This document shows, one piece after another, positions 8,858 through 18,868 of a DNA stretch of 64,000 nucleotides (its first letter is position 1; each line of letters starts with the position of its first letter). The position numbers and the translations under genes are program-made. Origin of the DNA: Gordonia rhizosphera NBRC 16068. GTDB taxonomy: Bacteria > Actinomycetota > Actinomycetes > Mycobacteriales > Mycobacteriaceae. The DNA is taken from assembly GCF_000298195.1 (NCBI RefSeq), contig NZ_BAHC01000135.1, forward strand, positions 1 to 64,000, written 5' to 3'. The notes below the pieces were generated by a model, which worked only from the letters and a program-made list of their open reading frames with translations, did no database searches and was not told the origin of the DNA.

Positions 8858-9091
8858 CTCCTTGAGTTCGGCACCGGCGCGTGGCGTTCCTGGCACCTGG
8901 CTGAAGCCCGTGTTAAGTGAATCATCGTTTCGTACCATTCGTGCGGAGTCGCTGCCGGAGCCGTGCTTGAGGTGAGAGCATGGGCACGACGCGGTAACAG
9001 GAGTCAGGCAGCAATCGTGACCGCGAGTGGTGTCTGATTTCAGGTGACGGGGCACCGGACTGCGGCGGTTACGACCAGACTGACAGGACGG

Positions 9092-9382
9092 ATGATGGCT
9101 GTGCTCAACCTTCGGGGGCTATACGGCCAGCTGGAGATACGGTTTACCCCGGTGGTGGAGACGGTGGTGCATTCCGATGAACTCGCCGCCGCGACCAAGG
9201 TCATCGGCGTCGTGCGCGGGGGGATCGGTGCACGTGTGGACGCGGTGGCTGCGTCGCTGCTACACGCGGTGAACTTGCCGGCCGGTTCCGATGTCCGCAA
9301 GCTGCGGCGCCAGATCGGTGATCTGGACTACGAGGTTCGTCGACTGCGCCGTGACCTCATCGAGCGGTCCGAGGATAAGTGA
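9092..9382 (+). CDS. Small PHA-locus protein (phasin/PhaE-like candidate)
   Basis: 96 residues from ATG 9092, preceded by AGGACGG; a GTG at 9044 would add 16 residues. The body (MAVLNLRGLYGQLEIRF, then helices rich in Ala/Val/Asp/Arg ending in a charged coiled-coil-like tail, KLRRQIGDLDYEVRRLRRDL) resembles the small helical proteins that sit just upstream of class III-type PHA synthases and act at granules or as a synthase partner. Only one base separates its stop from the phaC start, so the two are coupled. The role is inferred from position and composition. Confidence 0.6.
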   Translation: MMAVLNLRGLYGQLEIRFTPVVETVVHSDELAAATKVIGVVRGGIGARVDAVAASLLHAVNLPAGSDVRKLRRQIGDLDYEVRRLRRDLIERSEDK

Positions 9383-9383
9383 C

Positions 9384-10465
9384 ATGCCCGCGATACCTGA
9401 TCCCCGCAGTGCTCTCGATCGCGTCAAGCAGGAAATCGAGCGTAACGGGCTACGGGCCCGCAACGGCATCAAGATGGCTACCGGTGTCGGCACTCCACGT
9501 GTGGGTGTGACCCCACGCGACGCGGTGTGGCGCGACGGCCGGGCGCAGCTTTTTCGCTACCGCAACGACGACATCAAGCACCGCACACCGCTGATGATCG
9601 TGTTCAGCATCATCAGCAAGAGCTACATCCTCGACCTCACGCCCGGGAACAGCTTCATCGAACACCTGTTGAAGGCCGGCTTCGATGTGTACCTACTCGA
9701 CTGGGGCGTGCCCGATGAACGAGACACGCGTAACCGGTTGGAGTACTACGCCGATGCTGCCATTCCGGCCGCGATTCGTGAGGTCTGTGCGCGTTCCCGC
9801 GTGGACGAGGTCAATGTGCTCGGCTACTGCTTCGGTGGCAACCTGACCTTGCTGCACGGGGCACACCACCCGGATGCACCGATCCGCAGTCACACCGTGG
9901 TGGCCTGCCCCGTCGACTACTCGGAGATACCGTTCCGCGGAGCACTCTACGAGTCGGATTCCGCCATCGACGATGCGATTGGCGAGGACGGCAATATCCC
10001 ACCCAATGTCATGTACAGCGCGTTTCGCTCGTTGAAACCGACCTCCGAATTGACCGGATACGTGGATCTGCTGGACCGGTTGTGGAGTGACGAGTATGTG
10101 GCCGCCTACCAGGCCGTCAACGGGTGGGTCGCCGACCACATCCCGCTACCCGGGGAGGTGGCCCGGCAGATGCATTCCATGCTGGTTGCCGAGAATGCCT
10201 TCATCACCGACCGATTGATGCTGGGCGGGACCGCATCCATCTCTCCGATATCACCGTGCCGTTCCTGTCGGTCGTGGGTGAGAAGGACCACGTCGTGCCG
10301 CCGGCCTCCTCGACGCCATTGATGGATCTGGTCGGTTCGTCCCAGAAGACCGAATTGCTTCTCAAAGGCGGGCATATCGGCCTGGTGGTCGGGCGCACCG
10401 CTGCGAAAACGACGATTCCTACGATTATCGAGTTTCTGATCAAGCAGAGCGAGGCAGCCGAATGA
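9384..10465 (+). pseudogene. phaC: Poly(3-hydroxyalkanoate) synthase PhaC, single-base frameshift
   Basis: This gene polymerises hydroxyacyl-CoA into storage polyester. ATG 9384 starts MPAIPDPRSALDRVKQ; the lipase-like box GYCFGGN with the nucleophilic Cys is near residue 150. After FITDRLMLGG the frame breaks. Adding one G to the GGG run at 10227-10229 restores GGDRIHLSDITVPFLSVVGEKDHVVPP, containing the catalytic Asp, and later GGHIGLVVG, containing the catalytic His, with a stop at 10463-10465. The whole protein would be about 360 residues, the normal class III size. As read, the nucleophile is separated from Asp and His, so the product is inactive unless the base is a sequencing error, which is plausible because the flanks are intact. 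Confidence 0.85.
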
Positions 10466-10998
10466 CCATTCGCCCGTTGACACCCGAGGACGCCGACGCA
10501 TTGGCCCTCCTGTTCGGCGGCCTGTCCGAACACGACGTCACCGTCCTGCGTGAGGATGTGACCGATCCGGCATCGGCAGCCAGGCTCGCCCAAGAACCGG
10601 GTATGCGGTGGATCGACATCAACGAGGACGGCCGGATCGACGGCTACGCCGCGATGACCCGTCTACCCGGCTGGTCAGATCATGTGGGGGAGCTGCGGCT
10701 GGTGGTCGACAGCAAAGATCGCGGTGCCGGGGTGGGCCGTCGGTTGGTGCAGCACGCGCTTCGCGAAGGATTCCGCGCAGGACTCTCGAAGGTGGTGATC
10801 GAACTTGCCACCGATGAGGACCGGGTACTGGACATGTTCGGTTCGCTCGGTTTCACCGGTGAGGCCCTGCTGCGCGATCACATCCGCGACCGTGACGGCC
10901 GGCTCCGCGATCTGATCGTTCTTGCCCACCACGCGCAGGCCGGACTGGAAAATCTCGACGTCGTCGGCCTGACGGACGAACTCACGAACGGAGCATGA
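10462..10998 (+). CDS. GNAT-family N-acetyltransferase in the PHA locus
   Basis: 178 residues. The N-terminus TIRPLTPEDADALALLF is the usual GNAT beta1-alpha1 entry, and the acetyl-CoA pyrophosphate-binding loop is seen as KDRGAGVGRRLVQHAL near residues 86-101 (Q/RxxGxG/A). A following helix and MFGSLGFTGE complete the fold. The ATG overlaps the phaC stop (ATGA at 10462-10465) and its own stop overlaps the next gene, so it is part of the PHA operon. The acceptor is unknown; related genes often accompany PHA synthases in this group. Confidence 0.85.
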   Translation: MTIRPLTPEDADALALLFGGLSEHDVTVLREDVTDPASAARLAQEPGMRWIDINEDGRIDGYAAMTRLPGWSDHVGELRLVVDSKDRGAGVGRRLVQHALREGFRAGLSKVVIELATDEDRVLDMFGSLGFTGEALLRDHIRDRDGRLRDLIVLAHHAQAGLENLDVVGLTDELTNGA

Positions 10999-11828
10999 TG
11001 AACATCACGGCAACGGATAGATTGTCCTCGGTCAAGCCGCCGCGTCGTCTACTGGCCTACACCGAGTACGCCCGATCCAGTTGGGAACTGGGCGCGCTCG
11101 CGTACACCTGGCCCACGCTGCTACACGCACCCTTGGGCGACCAACCTGTGCTGGTGCTACCCGGCCTGGGGACCTCGGGCCTGAGCACCGCACCGCTGCG
11201 GCACACCCTCCGCGCGCTCGGCCACTCCACCCACAGCTGGGGACTCGGCGTGAATATCGGGCCCAGCCGACGGATCTTGATCGGGATGCGGGCCAAAGTC
11301 GATGAGCTGGCAGATCAGTATGGCCAGCCGATAACGTTGATCGGTTGGAGTCTGGGCGGGATCTTCGCCCGCCGACTCACCCGCGAAAACCCCAGTCTCA
11401 TACGACAGGTGATCACTCTGGGCAGTCCGTTCAAGTTGGTCGGACACGAGCAGAGCAACGCCTCGCCGCTGTATAGGGCGTTCTCGCACCGACACATCGA
11501 AGACCTCGACTTTCCGCTCGAACGCGCGGACGGGCCGTTGCCGGTTCCGGCGGTGGCGCTGTACAGCCGGCTCGACGGAGCGGTGCCGTGGCAGGTGTGC
11601 CGCGACCCCAATCCGACGGCCGAGAACATCGAGGTGCTGTGTAGCCACCTCGGCTTCGGGCACAGTCTGCCCTCACTGTGGGCTGTGGCCGACCGTCTCG
11701 CCACCGGTTTCGACAGCTCCGGGGCGCGCGCACCCTTCGTCCCACCGGCCTGGCTGCGGTACGCCTACCCATCAACGCCGGCCGTGGATAATGCGGCCCC
11801 GGCGCTCCGCCGCGTCGAGTCTGCGTGA
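10995..11828 (+). CDS. Alpha/beta hydrolase of the PHA operon
   Basis: 277 residues. An HG-type oxyanion loop (VLVLPGLGTSGLSTAPL near 53) is followed by the nucleophile elbow GWSLGG near residue 119; an Asp (YSRLDGAVPW near 193) and a His (LGFGHS near 222) complete a plausible triad. This lipase/acyltransferase-like family fits a PHA depolymerase, a thioesterase or a triglyceride/PHA chain-releasing enzyme. No signal peptide is seen, so it probably acts on intracellular granules. It is coupled to the GNAT gene by ATGA and is the last gene of the PHA operon. Confidence 0.8.
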   Translation: MMNITATDRLSSVKPPRRLLAYTEYARSSWELGALAYTWPTLLHAPLGDQPVLVLPGLGTSGLSTAPLRHTLRALGHSTHSWGLGVNIGPSRRILIGMRAKVDELADQYGQPITLIGWSLGGIFARRLTRENPSLIRQVITLGSPFKLVGHEQSNASPLYRAFSHRHIEDLDFPLERADGPLPVPAVALYSRLDGAVPWQVCRDPNPTAENIEVLCSHLGFGHSLPSLWAVADRLATGFDSSGARAPFVPPAWLRYAYPSTPAVDNAAPALRRVESA

Positions 11829-11923
11829 GGCCCGTTCGTCAAGTGTGGTGATCGCCCGGTGGCCGGACGATCGGAACACTGCGTACGTGCAGATCACCCT
11901 CGCGTCGGTGGCTGCCGGCAGTC

Positions 11924-13111
11924 TCACGGGAGCGTGGCGTCGACGACGGCCGGGCTGAGAACGTGGTCGAGAATCAGTGCCGCGCAACCGATGACGCCGG
12001 CCTCGTCGCCGTGGGTGGAGGGCAGTATCTGCAGTTCACGGGTCGCCAGGGCGATGGCGTTGGCGTAGACGGTTTCCCGTAGCCCTGCGACGAGGATGTC
12101 GTAGGCCTTGGCCATGTCGCCCGCCAGCACCAGGGCCGCGGGGTTGAGCAGATTGACGGCGCCGCTGAGTACTTCGCCGATATGTCGCCCGCTTTCGCGG
12201 ATGAGTTGGCGTGCGTGCGGATCACCGGCCAGTGCGAGGTCGACGAGTTCACGGATATGAGCGATGTCGCGGTCGTGTTCGCGCATCGCTCGCACCAGAG
12301 CCCAGCCCGAGGCGACGGTTTCCAGGCAACCGGTGTCCCCGCATCGGCATACCTTTCCGGCGGCCTCCGGGATCTTGGTGTGGCCGAATTGTCCTGCGCC
12401 GCCGACCGCTCCGCGCTGCAGCACTCCACCGGCGACGATGCCGGCGCCCAAACCGGTGGAGGCTTTGATGAGCAGCATGTCGTCGAATCGGTCGCGCTGC
12501 CCGCGTCGTTCCGAGAGCACGATGACGTTGGCATCGTTGTCGAGCCGTATCGGGGCGGTGGTGATCGACTGCAGGAAGGGCGTCAGTGGCACGCCATCCC
12601 ACCCACTCATCGCCGGCGAATCGAGACTGCATACTCGGGCACTGTCGGCACTGCCCGGGATGCTGAGACCGACACCCCGGATCTCGTCGGGTCGCCGTCC
12701 GGCGTCCTCGAGTAGCGCCTCGAGGCGCTTGACGAGGTCGGGCATCAGTTCGTCGGGCCCCGTACCGATTTCTTGGTCGATGTCGACCGACGTCAGTACC
12801 TGACCCGACAGATTGCACACGGCGAGCTGGGTTCGACTCCGACCGATCGCGGCCGCCAGCACGACCCCGGCATCGGCGTTGAAGGCCAGCCGCGAGGGCG
12901 GTCGCCCCCCGGTCGACTCGGTGTCGGGGAGTTCGAGCACGAGTCCGGACGCCTGTAGGGCCGACAGCCGTGCCGTGACCGCTGTTCGAGACAGCCCGGT
13001 GACCCGGATGATATCGCTGCGGGTCGCCACGAGACCGTCGCGGACCAGCGCAAGCACGTCGCCGGCGGTCGCTGCCGCTTTTGTCGAGCGTGACATGCGC
13101 ATAAGGGTCAT
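11924..13111 (-). CDS. ROK-family transcriptional regulator
   Basis: 395 residues. The N-terminal winged HTH (GLVATRSDIIRVTGLSRTAV, residues about 27-46) is followed by an ROK sugar-kinase-like domain. Its zinc-binding loop CRCGDTGCLE lies near residues 262-271, and the DNDAN and GLGAG segments of ROK proteins are present near 197 and 223. ROK repressors sense sugars or sugar phosphates. The gene is divergent from zwf-edd-eda across a 136-bp spacer, so it most likely controls that operon in response to glucose, gluconate or a phosphorylated intermediate. The effector is inference. Confidence 0.88.
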   Translation of the reverse strand: MTLMRMSRSTKAAATAGDVLALVRDGLVATRSDIIRVTGLSRTAVTARLSALQASGLVLELPDTESTGGRPPSRLAFNADAGVVLAAAIGRSRTQLAVCNLSGQVLTSVDIDQEIGTGPDELMPDLVKRLEALLEDAGRRPDEIRGVGLSIPGSADSARVCSLDSPAMSGWDGVPLTPFLQSITTAPIRLDNDANVIVLSERRGQRDRFDDMLLIKASTGLGAGIVAGGVLQRGAVGGAGQFGHTKIPEAAGKVCRCGDTGCLETVASGWALVRAMREHDRDIAHIRELVDLALAGDPHARQLIRESGRHIGEVLSGAVNLLNPAALVLAGDMAKAYDILVAGLRETVYANAIALATRELQILPSTHGDEAGVIGCAALILDHVLSPAVVDATLP

Positions 13112-13247
13112 TCAACCAAGCGGTGGTGGTGTCAACAACTTGCCACTCCTACTTTTGTAAACAGAAATACATAAGTTCGGTTGCCAGGACGCCGAACTAC
13201 CCGTAGCGTTCCCCACGTCAGCCCCGACAACTTCAGGAGAAAAACCT
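13112..13247. promoter_or_regulatory. Divergent control region between the ROK regulator and zwf
   Basis: The 136-bp spacer holds an AT-rich imperfect palindrome, TTTTGTAAACAGAA, within 13150-13170, unusual in this GC-rich DNA and a good candidate for the ROK operator. A clear ribosome site (CAGGAG) precedes the zwf ATG at 13248. The promoter hexamers could not be fixed with confidence. Confidence 0.45.
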
Positions 13248-14726
13248 ATGTCGAGTGCGAATCCTGTCGCACCATGCGACTTCGTTGTCTTCGGCGGAAC
13301 CGGCGACCTGGCCGTCCGCAAACTCCTCCCCGCTCTCTACCTGCGCGACCGCGACGGCCAACTGCCTGCCGAAACACGCATCATCGCGGCGTCGCGGGCC
13401 GGGCTCGACCACGTCGGCTACCGCGACAAAGTACGGGGAGAGCTGGGCCGATTCCTCGACGCCGACGCGTTGGACCCACTCACACTGGATCGATTTCTCG
13501 CGCGATTGCACTACGCGAGTGTCGATGCCGCCGCCCCCGACGAGTGGGATCAGCTCCTTCAGCTGTTGGACCAGCCGACAGACAGGGTGCGGGTCTACTA
13601 CCTGGCCTGCGCACCGAACCTGTTCGGTCCCATCTCCCGGCATCTGGCCGCTCACAACCTCGTCGACGAGACCTGCAGAGTGGTCCTGGAAAAGCCCATC
13701 GGCCACGACCTGGCCTCCGCCCGCGACATCAACGATGCGGTGGGTTCGGTCTTCGACGAATCCCAGATCTTCCGGATCGACCACTATCTGGGCAAGGAGA
13801 GCGTGCAGAACCTCCTCGTCACCCGATTCGCCAACACGTTCCTCGAGCCACTGTGGAACTCCAGTTGGATCGACCACGTCCAGATCACCGTGGCCGAGTC
13901 CCTCGGGGTGGGCAGCCGCGCCGGGTACTACGACCAATCGGGCGCCCTGCGTGACATGGTGCAGAATCACCTGCTCCAGGTGCTGTGTCTGGTGGCGATG
14001 GAACCGCCCACCTGCATCGATCGCGAATCCGTCCGCGACGAGAAACTCAAAGTGTTGCAAGCGCTCAAACCGTTGAGTCACAACGACGTCGGCACCCTCG
14101 CCATCGCCGGGCAATACGTCGCCGGATTGGTCGACGGGGCGGCGGTACCCAGCTACCGAGACGACGCCGAGAACCCCGACAGCCTCACGGAGACCTTCGT
14201 TGCCCTGAAAGCCGAAGTGCGCAACTGGCGCTGGTCCGGAGTGCCGTTCTACCTGCGTACCGGTAAACGGATGGAGCACCGCAGCTCCGAAGTCGTCATC
14301 CAGTTCAAACCGGTTCCCCACCCGATGTTCCCCGGCAGCGACGGCGACGCCGAACCCAACAAGCTGGTCATCCAGCTGCAGCCGGAAGAAGGCATGCGCC
14401 TGTTCATGACGGCCAAGGAGCCCGGCCCCGGCGGCATCCGGCTCAAGCCGGTATCGCTGGACCTCAACTACGTCAACGCTTTCCAGCGCCGCTCCCCCGA
14501 CGCCTACGAAAGGCTGCTGATGGACGTGGTGCGTGGCGATCCGACACTGTTCATGCGCCGCGATGAGGTCGAGGCGGCCTGGGCGTGGGTCGAACCGATG
14601 CTGGTGGCGTGGCGAGCGCAAGAGCGCGGCCCGCGTCGCTACCCCGCCGGCACCAACGGCCCGTTCGAGGCGACCACACTTCTCGAACGAGACGGTCGCA
14701 CCTGGCACGAGGGGGCAGCTCTGTGA
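13248..14726 (+). CDS. zwf: Glucose-6-phosphate 1-dehydrogenase
   Basis: 492 residues, the usual Zwf length. It oxidises glucose 6-phosphate to 6-phosphogluconolactone. The coenzyme-binding [16 protein letters not shown] lies near residues 17-32, and the substrate and catalytic motif RIDHYLGKE near 178-186. The start ATG follows AGGAGAAAAACCT. The TGA overlaps the GTG of edd (GTGA at 14723-14726), so this copy is dedicated to the Entner-Doudoroff route rather than the pentose phosphate shunt. No lactonase (pgl) gene is in the cluster; lactone opening must be spontaneous or encoded elsewhere. Confidence 0.97.
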   Translation: MSSANPVAPCDFVVFGGTGDLAVRKLLPALYLRDRDGQLPAETRIIAASRAGLDHVGYRDKVRGELGRFLDADALDPLTLDRFLARLHYASVDAAAPDEWDQLLQLLDQPTDRVRVYYLACAPNLFGPISRHLAAHNLVDETCRVVLEKPIGHDLASARDINDAVGSVFDESQIFRIDHYLGKESVQNLLVTRFANTFLEPLWNSSWIDHVQITVAESLGVGSRAGYYDQSGALRDMVQNHLLQVLCLVAMEPPTCIDRESVRDEKLKVLQALKPLSHNDVGTLAIAGQYVAGLVDGAAVPSYRDDAENPDSLTETFVALKAEVRNWRWSGVPFYLRTGKRMEHRSSEVVIQFKPVPHPMFPGSDGDAEPNKLVIQLQPEEGMRLFMTAKEPGPGGIRLKPVSLDLNYVNAFQRRSPDAYERLLMDVVRGDPTLFMRRDEVEAAWAWVEPMLVAWRAQERGPRRYPAGTNGPFEATTLLERDGRTWHEGAAL

Positions 14727-16555
14727 CCACTATCCATCCAGCCCTGGCCGCGGTCACCGATCGCATCCGGACCCGCAGCGCCGAGTCCCGCGCCACCTAC
14801 CTGCGCCACATCCGCGCCGCAGCCGACCGCGGTCCGGCCCGCAGTCGGCTGGCGTGTGCCAATCTCGCCCACGGCTTCGCCGCCACCGGCGCCCAGGACA
14901 AGGCAGCCATACGGGAACTGGTCAAACCGAACGTCGCGATCGTGTCGTCGTACAACGACATGCTGTCGGCACACGCACCGTTCGAGACCTTTCCCCACCA
15001 ACTCAAACAGGCCGTCGTCCAGGCGGGTGGCATCGCACAGTTCGCCGGCGGCGTCCCGGCCATGTGCGATGGCATCACCCAGGGCCGCCACGGGATGCAG
15101 CTGTCGCTGTTCAGCCGGGACGTCATCGCCATGTCCACCGCGATCGCACTGTCACACGACATGTTCGACGCCGCACTGATGCTCGGTGTATGCGACAAGA
15201 TCGTGCCCGGAATGCTCATCGGTGCACTGGCCTTCGGCCACCTGCCGACCGTGTTCGTTCCGGCCGGGCCGATGACATCGGGGCTGCCCAACAGCGAGAA
15301 GTCGCGCGTCCGCCAGCTCTACGCGGAGAACAAGGTCAGCCGCCAGGCGCTGCTGGATGCCGAGGCGGCGTCCTACCACGGCAACGGGACCTGCACGTTC
15401 TTCGGCACCGCCAACTCCAATCAGCTGCTGATGGAAGTCATGGGTCTGCACCTGCCGGGATCGAGCTTCGTCAATCCCGGCACCCCGTTGCGCAACGCCC
15501 TGACCTCTGCGGCCGGCGCGCAGGTCACCGAGCTCACCGCACTCGGCGACCACTACACCCCGGTCGGGGAAATGATCGACGAACGCGCCATCGTCAACGG
15601 CGTCGTCGCGCTGCTGGCCACCGGCGGCTCGACCAATCACACCATGCACCTGGTCGCCATCGCCCAGGCCGCCGGCATCGACCTGCGATGGGAAGACATC
15701 TCCGACCTGTCGGCCACCGTGCCGCTGCTGGCACGCATCTATCCCAATGGCAGCGCCGACGTGAACCACTTTCACGCCGCCGGCGGTCTCGGCTTCACCA
15801 TCACCACGCTGCTCGAGGCCGGATTGCTCCACGAGGACGTCGCCACCGTGGTCGGGCAAGGGCTGCACCGCTACACCGAGGAACCGGTCCTCACCGACGG
15901 CACCGTCGAGTGGCGCGAGGGCACCGCCGTCAGCCATGACACGACAGTGCTGCGCGGCACCGACGACCCGTTCGCCAAAGATGGCGGATTGAAAACCCTC
16001 ACCGGCAATCTCGGCTCGTGCGTGATCAAGACCTCCGCCGTCGCCGACGAGCACCGAGTGATCACCGCACGCGCGGCGGTCTTCGACGACCAAGCCGACT
16101 TCCTCTCCGCGTTCGACGCCGGTGACCTCGACCGGGATCTCGTCGCCGTCGTCCGATACCAGGGGCCACGTGCCACCGGGATGCCCGAGCTGCACAAACT
16201 CACTCCCGCGCTCGGGGTCCTCCAGGACCGCGGCCGGCGGGTGGCCCTGGTGACCGACGGCAGGATGTCGGGCGCCTCGGGCAAGGTCCCCGCGGCCATC
16301 CATCTCACTCCCGAAGCCGCCGCGGGCGGGCCACTGGCCAGAGTCCGTGACGGAGACATGATCACCGTCGACGCCACCACGGGCACCCTGACGCTACACG
16401 TCCCCGACGACGAACTCGCCGCACGGACCGCCACCGGCCGAGCCCTCTCGACCCCCGAGATGGTCGGAACCGGACGCGAGCTCTTCGCCAGCATGCGGGC
16501 GGCCGTCGGACCCGCCGATCGGGGCGCCAGCATCTTCCCCACCTACGTCGCCTGA
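14723..16555 (+). CDS. edd: 6-phosphogluconate dehydratase
   Basis: 610 residues from the GTG overlapping the zwf stop. It dehydrates 6-phosphogluconate to 2-keto-3-deoxy-6-phosphogluconate. This is the IlvD/Edd family: [20 protein letters not shown] near residue 74, [19 protein letters not shown] near 106 (first cluster Cys), [10 protein letters not shown] near 154 (second Cys), [19 protein letters not shown] near 214 (third Cys) and [14 protein letters not shown] near 300. The three Cys ligands and length match Edd rather than IlvD. It needs an Fe-S cluster. The [17 protein letters not shown] motif near 513 closes the active site. Confidence 0.96.
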   Translation: MTTIHPALAAVTDRIRTRSAESRATYLRHIRAAADRGPARSRLACANLAHGFAATGAQDKAAIRELVKPNVAIVSSYNDMLSAHAPFETFPHQLKQAVVQAGGIAQFAGGVPAMCDGITQGRHGMQLSLFSRDVIAMSTAIALSHDMFDAALMLGVCDKIVPGMLIGALAFGHLPTVFVPAGPMTSGLPNSEKSRVRQLYAENKVSRQALLDAEAASYHGNGTCTFFGTANSNQLLMEVMGLHLPGSSFVNPGTPLRNALTSAAGAQVTELTALGDHYTPVGEMIDERAIVNGVVALLATGGSTNHTMHLVAIAQAAGIDLRWEDISDLSATVPLLARIYPNGSADVNHFHAAGGLGFTITTLLEAGLLHEDVATVVGQGLHRYTEEPVLTDGTVEWREGTAVSHDTTVLRGTDDPFAKDGGLKTLTGNLGSCVIKTSAVADEHRVITARAAVFDDQADFLSAFDAGDLDRDLVAVVRYQGPRATGMPELHKLTPALGVLQDRGRRVALVTDGRMSGASGKVPAAIHLTPEAAAGGPLARVRDGDMITVDATTGTLTLHVPDDELAARTATGRALSTPEMVGTGRELFASMRAAVGPADRGASIFPTYVA

Positions 16556-16586
16556 GAACCGTCGCTTGAGAACCCAGGAGAACACC

Positions 16587-17198
16587 ATGAGCAAATCGCT
16601 ACTGAACTTGTCCCCGGTCATCCCCGTCGTCGTCATCGACCACGTCGAGGACGCCGTGCCGGTCGCCCAGGCGCTGGTCGCGGGCGGAATACCGATCATC
16701 GAACTGACCCTGCGTACGCCGGTGGCACTGTCGGCGATCGAGCGGATCGCCGGCGAGGTGCCTGAGATCTACGTCGGCGCAGGCACCATCGTGGACGCCG
16801 ACCAAGCCAAACGCGCCGCCGAAGCCGGCGCCCAGTTCCTGGTCTCCCCGGGCAGCACACCCACGCTGCTGTCGGCGATGACCGACACCGGACTCCCACA
16901 CCTGCCCGGCGTGTCCACGGTCTCCGAGGTCCTGACGGCGATGGAGTCCGGCTACACCGAACTCAAGTTCTTCCCCGCCGAGTTCGCCGGCGGCGTCGAC
17001 TACCTGAAGGCGATTCGTGGTCCGATCCCCGACGCCCGGTTCTGTCCCACGGGCGGCATCACCCCCGCACTCGCCCCCCGCTACCTCGAACTGCCCAACG
17101 TCGGTTGCGTGGGCGGCTCCTGGATCACGCCCAAAGACGCTGTCACAAGCAAGAACTGGGCGCGCATATCGGAGCTGGCCGCTGCGGCCGTGGCATAG
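16587..17198 (+). CDS. eda: 2-keto-3-deoxy-6-phosphogluconate (KDPG) aldolase
   Basis: 203 residues; the ATG at 16587 follows AGGAG at 16576-16580. It cleaves KDPG to pyruvate and glyceraldehyde 3-phosphate. The class I aldolase motifs are complete: IPIIELTLRTP (catalytic Glu near residue 39), YVGAGTI near 66, the Schiff-base Lys in ELKFFPAEF near residue 127, and a phosphate-binding FCPTGGI near 153. It is the last gene of zwf-edd-eda and completes the pathway. The 230 bp after it (17199-17428) hold no gene. Confidence 0.96.
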   Translation: MSKSLLNLSPVIPVVVIDHVEDAVPVAQALVAGGIPIIELTLRTPVALSAIERIAGEVPEIYVGAGTIVDADQAKRAAEAGAQFLVSPGSTPTLLSAMTDTGLPHLPGVSTVSEVLTAMESGYTELKFFPAEFAGGVDYLKAIRGPIPDARFCPTGGITPALAPRYLELPNVGCVGGSWITPKDAVTSKNWARISELAAAAVA

Positions 17199-17428
17199 GA
17201 CAGTTCACAGGCCGGTGGGCACCCTGCTGCTGGGCTGGCTCGAAGCCGTTAGCACCTGTGCCCCAACGAGTTTTGTGAGCGGCACCGTCTGGGAGCGTCG
17301 TCCCGGACCAGCACACTGTCGCGCTGGCTTGAGATAGTCCGTCGGTTGTTCGCTCGACGCGAGTCGGTGGGTTGCTTCGGTATTATCTGCAGGTCAAGGG
17401 GGCCATGCCGAGCAGAGAGCCGAGCGCA

Positions 17429-18544
17429 ATGCCCAAGCGTCTAGTCGTATGCTGTGACGGAACCTGGAACACTTTCGGTCAGAAGAACCCGACCAATGTG
17501 GTCAAGATCGGCAAAGCGGTGAGAGTCGGTGTCCGCGACGGTGTCGAACAGCCGAAGCCGCTCTACGTCGCCGGTGTCGGTACCAAGTGGTGGGAAAAGA
17601 TCGGCGGTGGCGCAGCGGGATTCGGCCTATCCAAGAACCTCAAGGAGGGGTACCAAGACATCGTTGGCGTGTTCGAGCCGGGTGATGAGATCTTCCTGTT
17701 CGGGTTCAGTCGGGGCGCTTACACCGCGCGAAGCCTTGCGGGTTTCATCCGTAACTGTGGAATCCTCAAGCGAGAGCATCGGAATCGACTTGAAGAGGGC
17801 TTCGCCCTCTACCGGGACCGGACGGACGAGACCAAGCCTGATGCGCAGAAGTCGATCGAGTTTCGTGCGAAGTACTCGCACGAGAGCGGTATCCGGTTCA
17901 TCGGCGTGTGGGACACGGTCGGGTCACTCGGGATTCCGATCAAAGGCCGTCTGGCGGATAAAGTCAATCAGCGCTGGGCATTTCACGACGTCAAGCTGAG
18001 CAACAGTGTCGAAGCCGCCTACCACGCTCTCGCCATCGACGAGAAACGCGGTCCATTCGAACCGACCCTGTGGAAACCAATGCCCGGCCGGAAGGAGACC
18101 CAATCTCTCGAGCAGGTGTGGTTCTCCGGAGTCCACTGCAACGTCGGCGGTGGTTACGCGTCGAGTGAACTCAGCGACATTCCGCTGATCTGGATGATGC
18201 AGCAGGCGCGGAATCATGGACTCGTTCTCGCCGACGATCCTGACGAGACGTTGCCGGCTTCCGGGTCGAGAGCGACGCCGCTGGTGATTGCCGACGTTGT
18301 CGCGGGCTACCTCGCAAAGACGAACGCCTTCGCCAAACTCGACGAATCGCGGAAAGGTTTGTACAAACTCCTCGATCTGGTCCATCGACCATTGGGAGCC
18401 ACCGACGTGGCGAGCGAGCATGCGGCGTCGAGCGCAATCCGGCGCCTTGAGATCGACCCCACCTACCGGCCGACGAAGCTCGTCGAATACCGAGACCGCA
18501 AGGGCGCCGTGCGGGCCGTCGACTATCGCCCCAAAGAGGACTGA
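17429..18544 (+). CDS. DUF2235 alpha/beta hydrolase (Tle1-like phospholipase fold)
   Basis: 371 residues from ATG 17429 (MPKRLVVCCDGTWNTFGQ); ATG 17405 would add 8 residues. DUF2235 landmarks are clear: the CCDGTWN start, the nucleophile elbow GFSRGAYTARSLAGFI near residue 92, GVWDTVGSLGIP near 157, and SGVHCNVGGGYASSELSDIPLIWM near 237 with the conserved His. The fold is that of T6SS Tle1 phospholipases, but lone cytosolic copies are common in bacteria and their role is unknown. No signal peptide and no secretion genes are nearby. It appears to be a single-gene unit. Confidence 0.88.
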   Translation: MPKRLVVCCDGTWNTFGQKNPTNVVKIGKAVRVGVRDGVEQPKPLYVAGVGTKWWEKIGGGAAGFGLSKNLKEGYQDIVGVFEPGDEIFLFGFSRGAYTARSLAGFIRNCGILKREHRNRLEEGFALYRDRTDETKPDAQKSIEFRAKYSHESGIRFIGVWDTVGSLGIPIKGRLADKVNQRWAFHDVKLSNSVEAAYHALAIDEKRGPFEPTLWKPMPGRKETQSLEQVWFSGVHCNVGGGYASSELSDIPLIWMMQQARNHGLVLADDPDETLPASGSRATPLVIADVVAGYLAKTNAFAKLDESRKGLYKLLDLVHRPLGATDVASEHAASSAIRRLEIDPTYRPTKLVEYRDRKGAVRAVDYRPKED

Positions 18545-18868
18545 TCGACCCGGAGGGTCGTCGCCGGCATTGCTGGCTCATCCACTGCTCTGCGTCGATG
18601 GTGAACCCGGCGTCGCGGAGTCGGTCGTACGCGTCGCCCATGGCCACCGCCCGTCGTCGGCACACCCGCCCGCTTGGGATTCGTATTCGTGCACCGGTTC
18701 CTCATCCGGCTCGGGAAGCACAGTCACACCACCCGACCCGCAGAAAGGGTCGAAGGTCCCACCACCGGATGCCAAGAAGGCCGATCCCAACCGGTGCTCG
18801 CCGCAATAGAGTTGCAGGTAGCGGCGCTGCACAGGATGCCGCACGGCTTGGCGAGGAGGCGGCTGACC
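18545..18868 (-). pseudogene. Possible decayed minus-strand gene remnant
   Basis: These 324 bases before the reductase gene have no intact gene. On the minus strand two frames look protein-like: SAFLASGGGTFDPFCGSGG / DEEPVHEYESQAGG, then AVAMGDAYDRLRDAGFTIDA ending near 18545, with a frame change near 18655. This may be a short broken gene. No family was recognised. Confidence 0.25.

Noticed and set aside
13233-14708. 491-residue open frame on the minus strand opposite zwf
   Set aside because: It is the mirror of a high-GC gene: the plus strand encodes a full-length Zwf with all motifs, and the antisense product is Gly/Val/His-rich without recognisable features.
18674-18868. 65-residue N-terminal extension of the reductase at 18869
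   Set aside because: The glycine motif must be near the N-terminus, and ATG 18869 has a strong GAGGAGG site; the upstream part has no SDR features.
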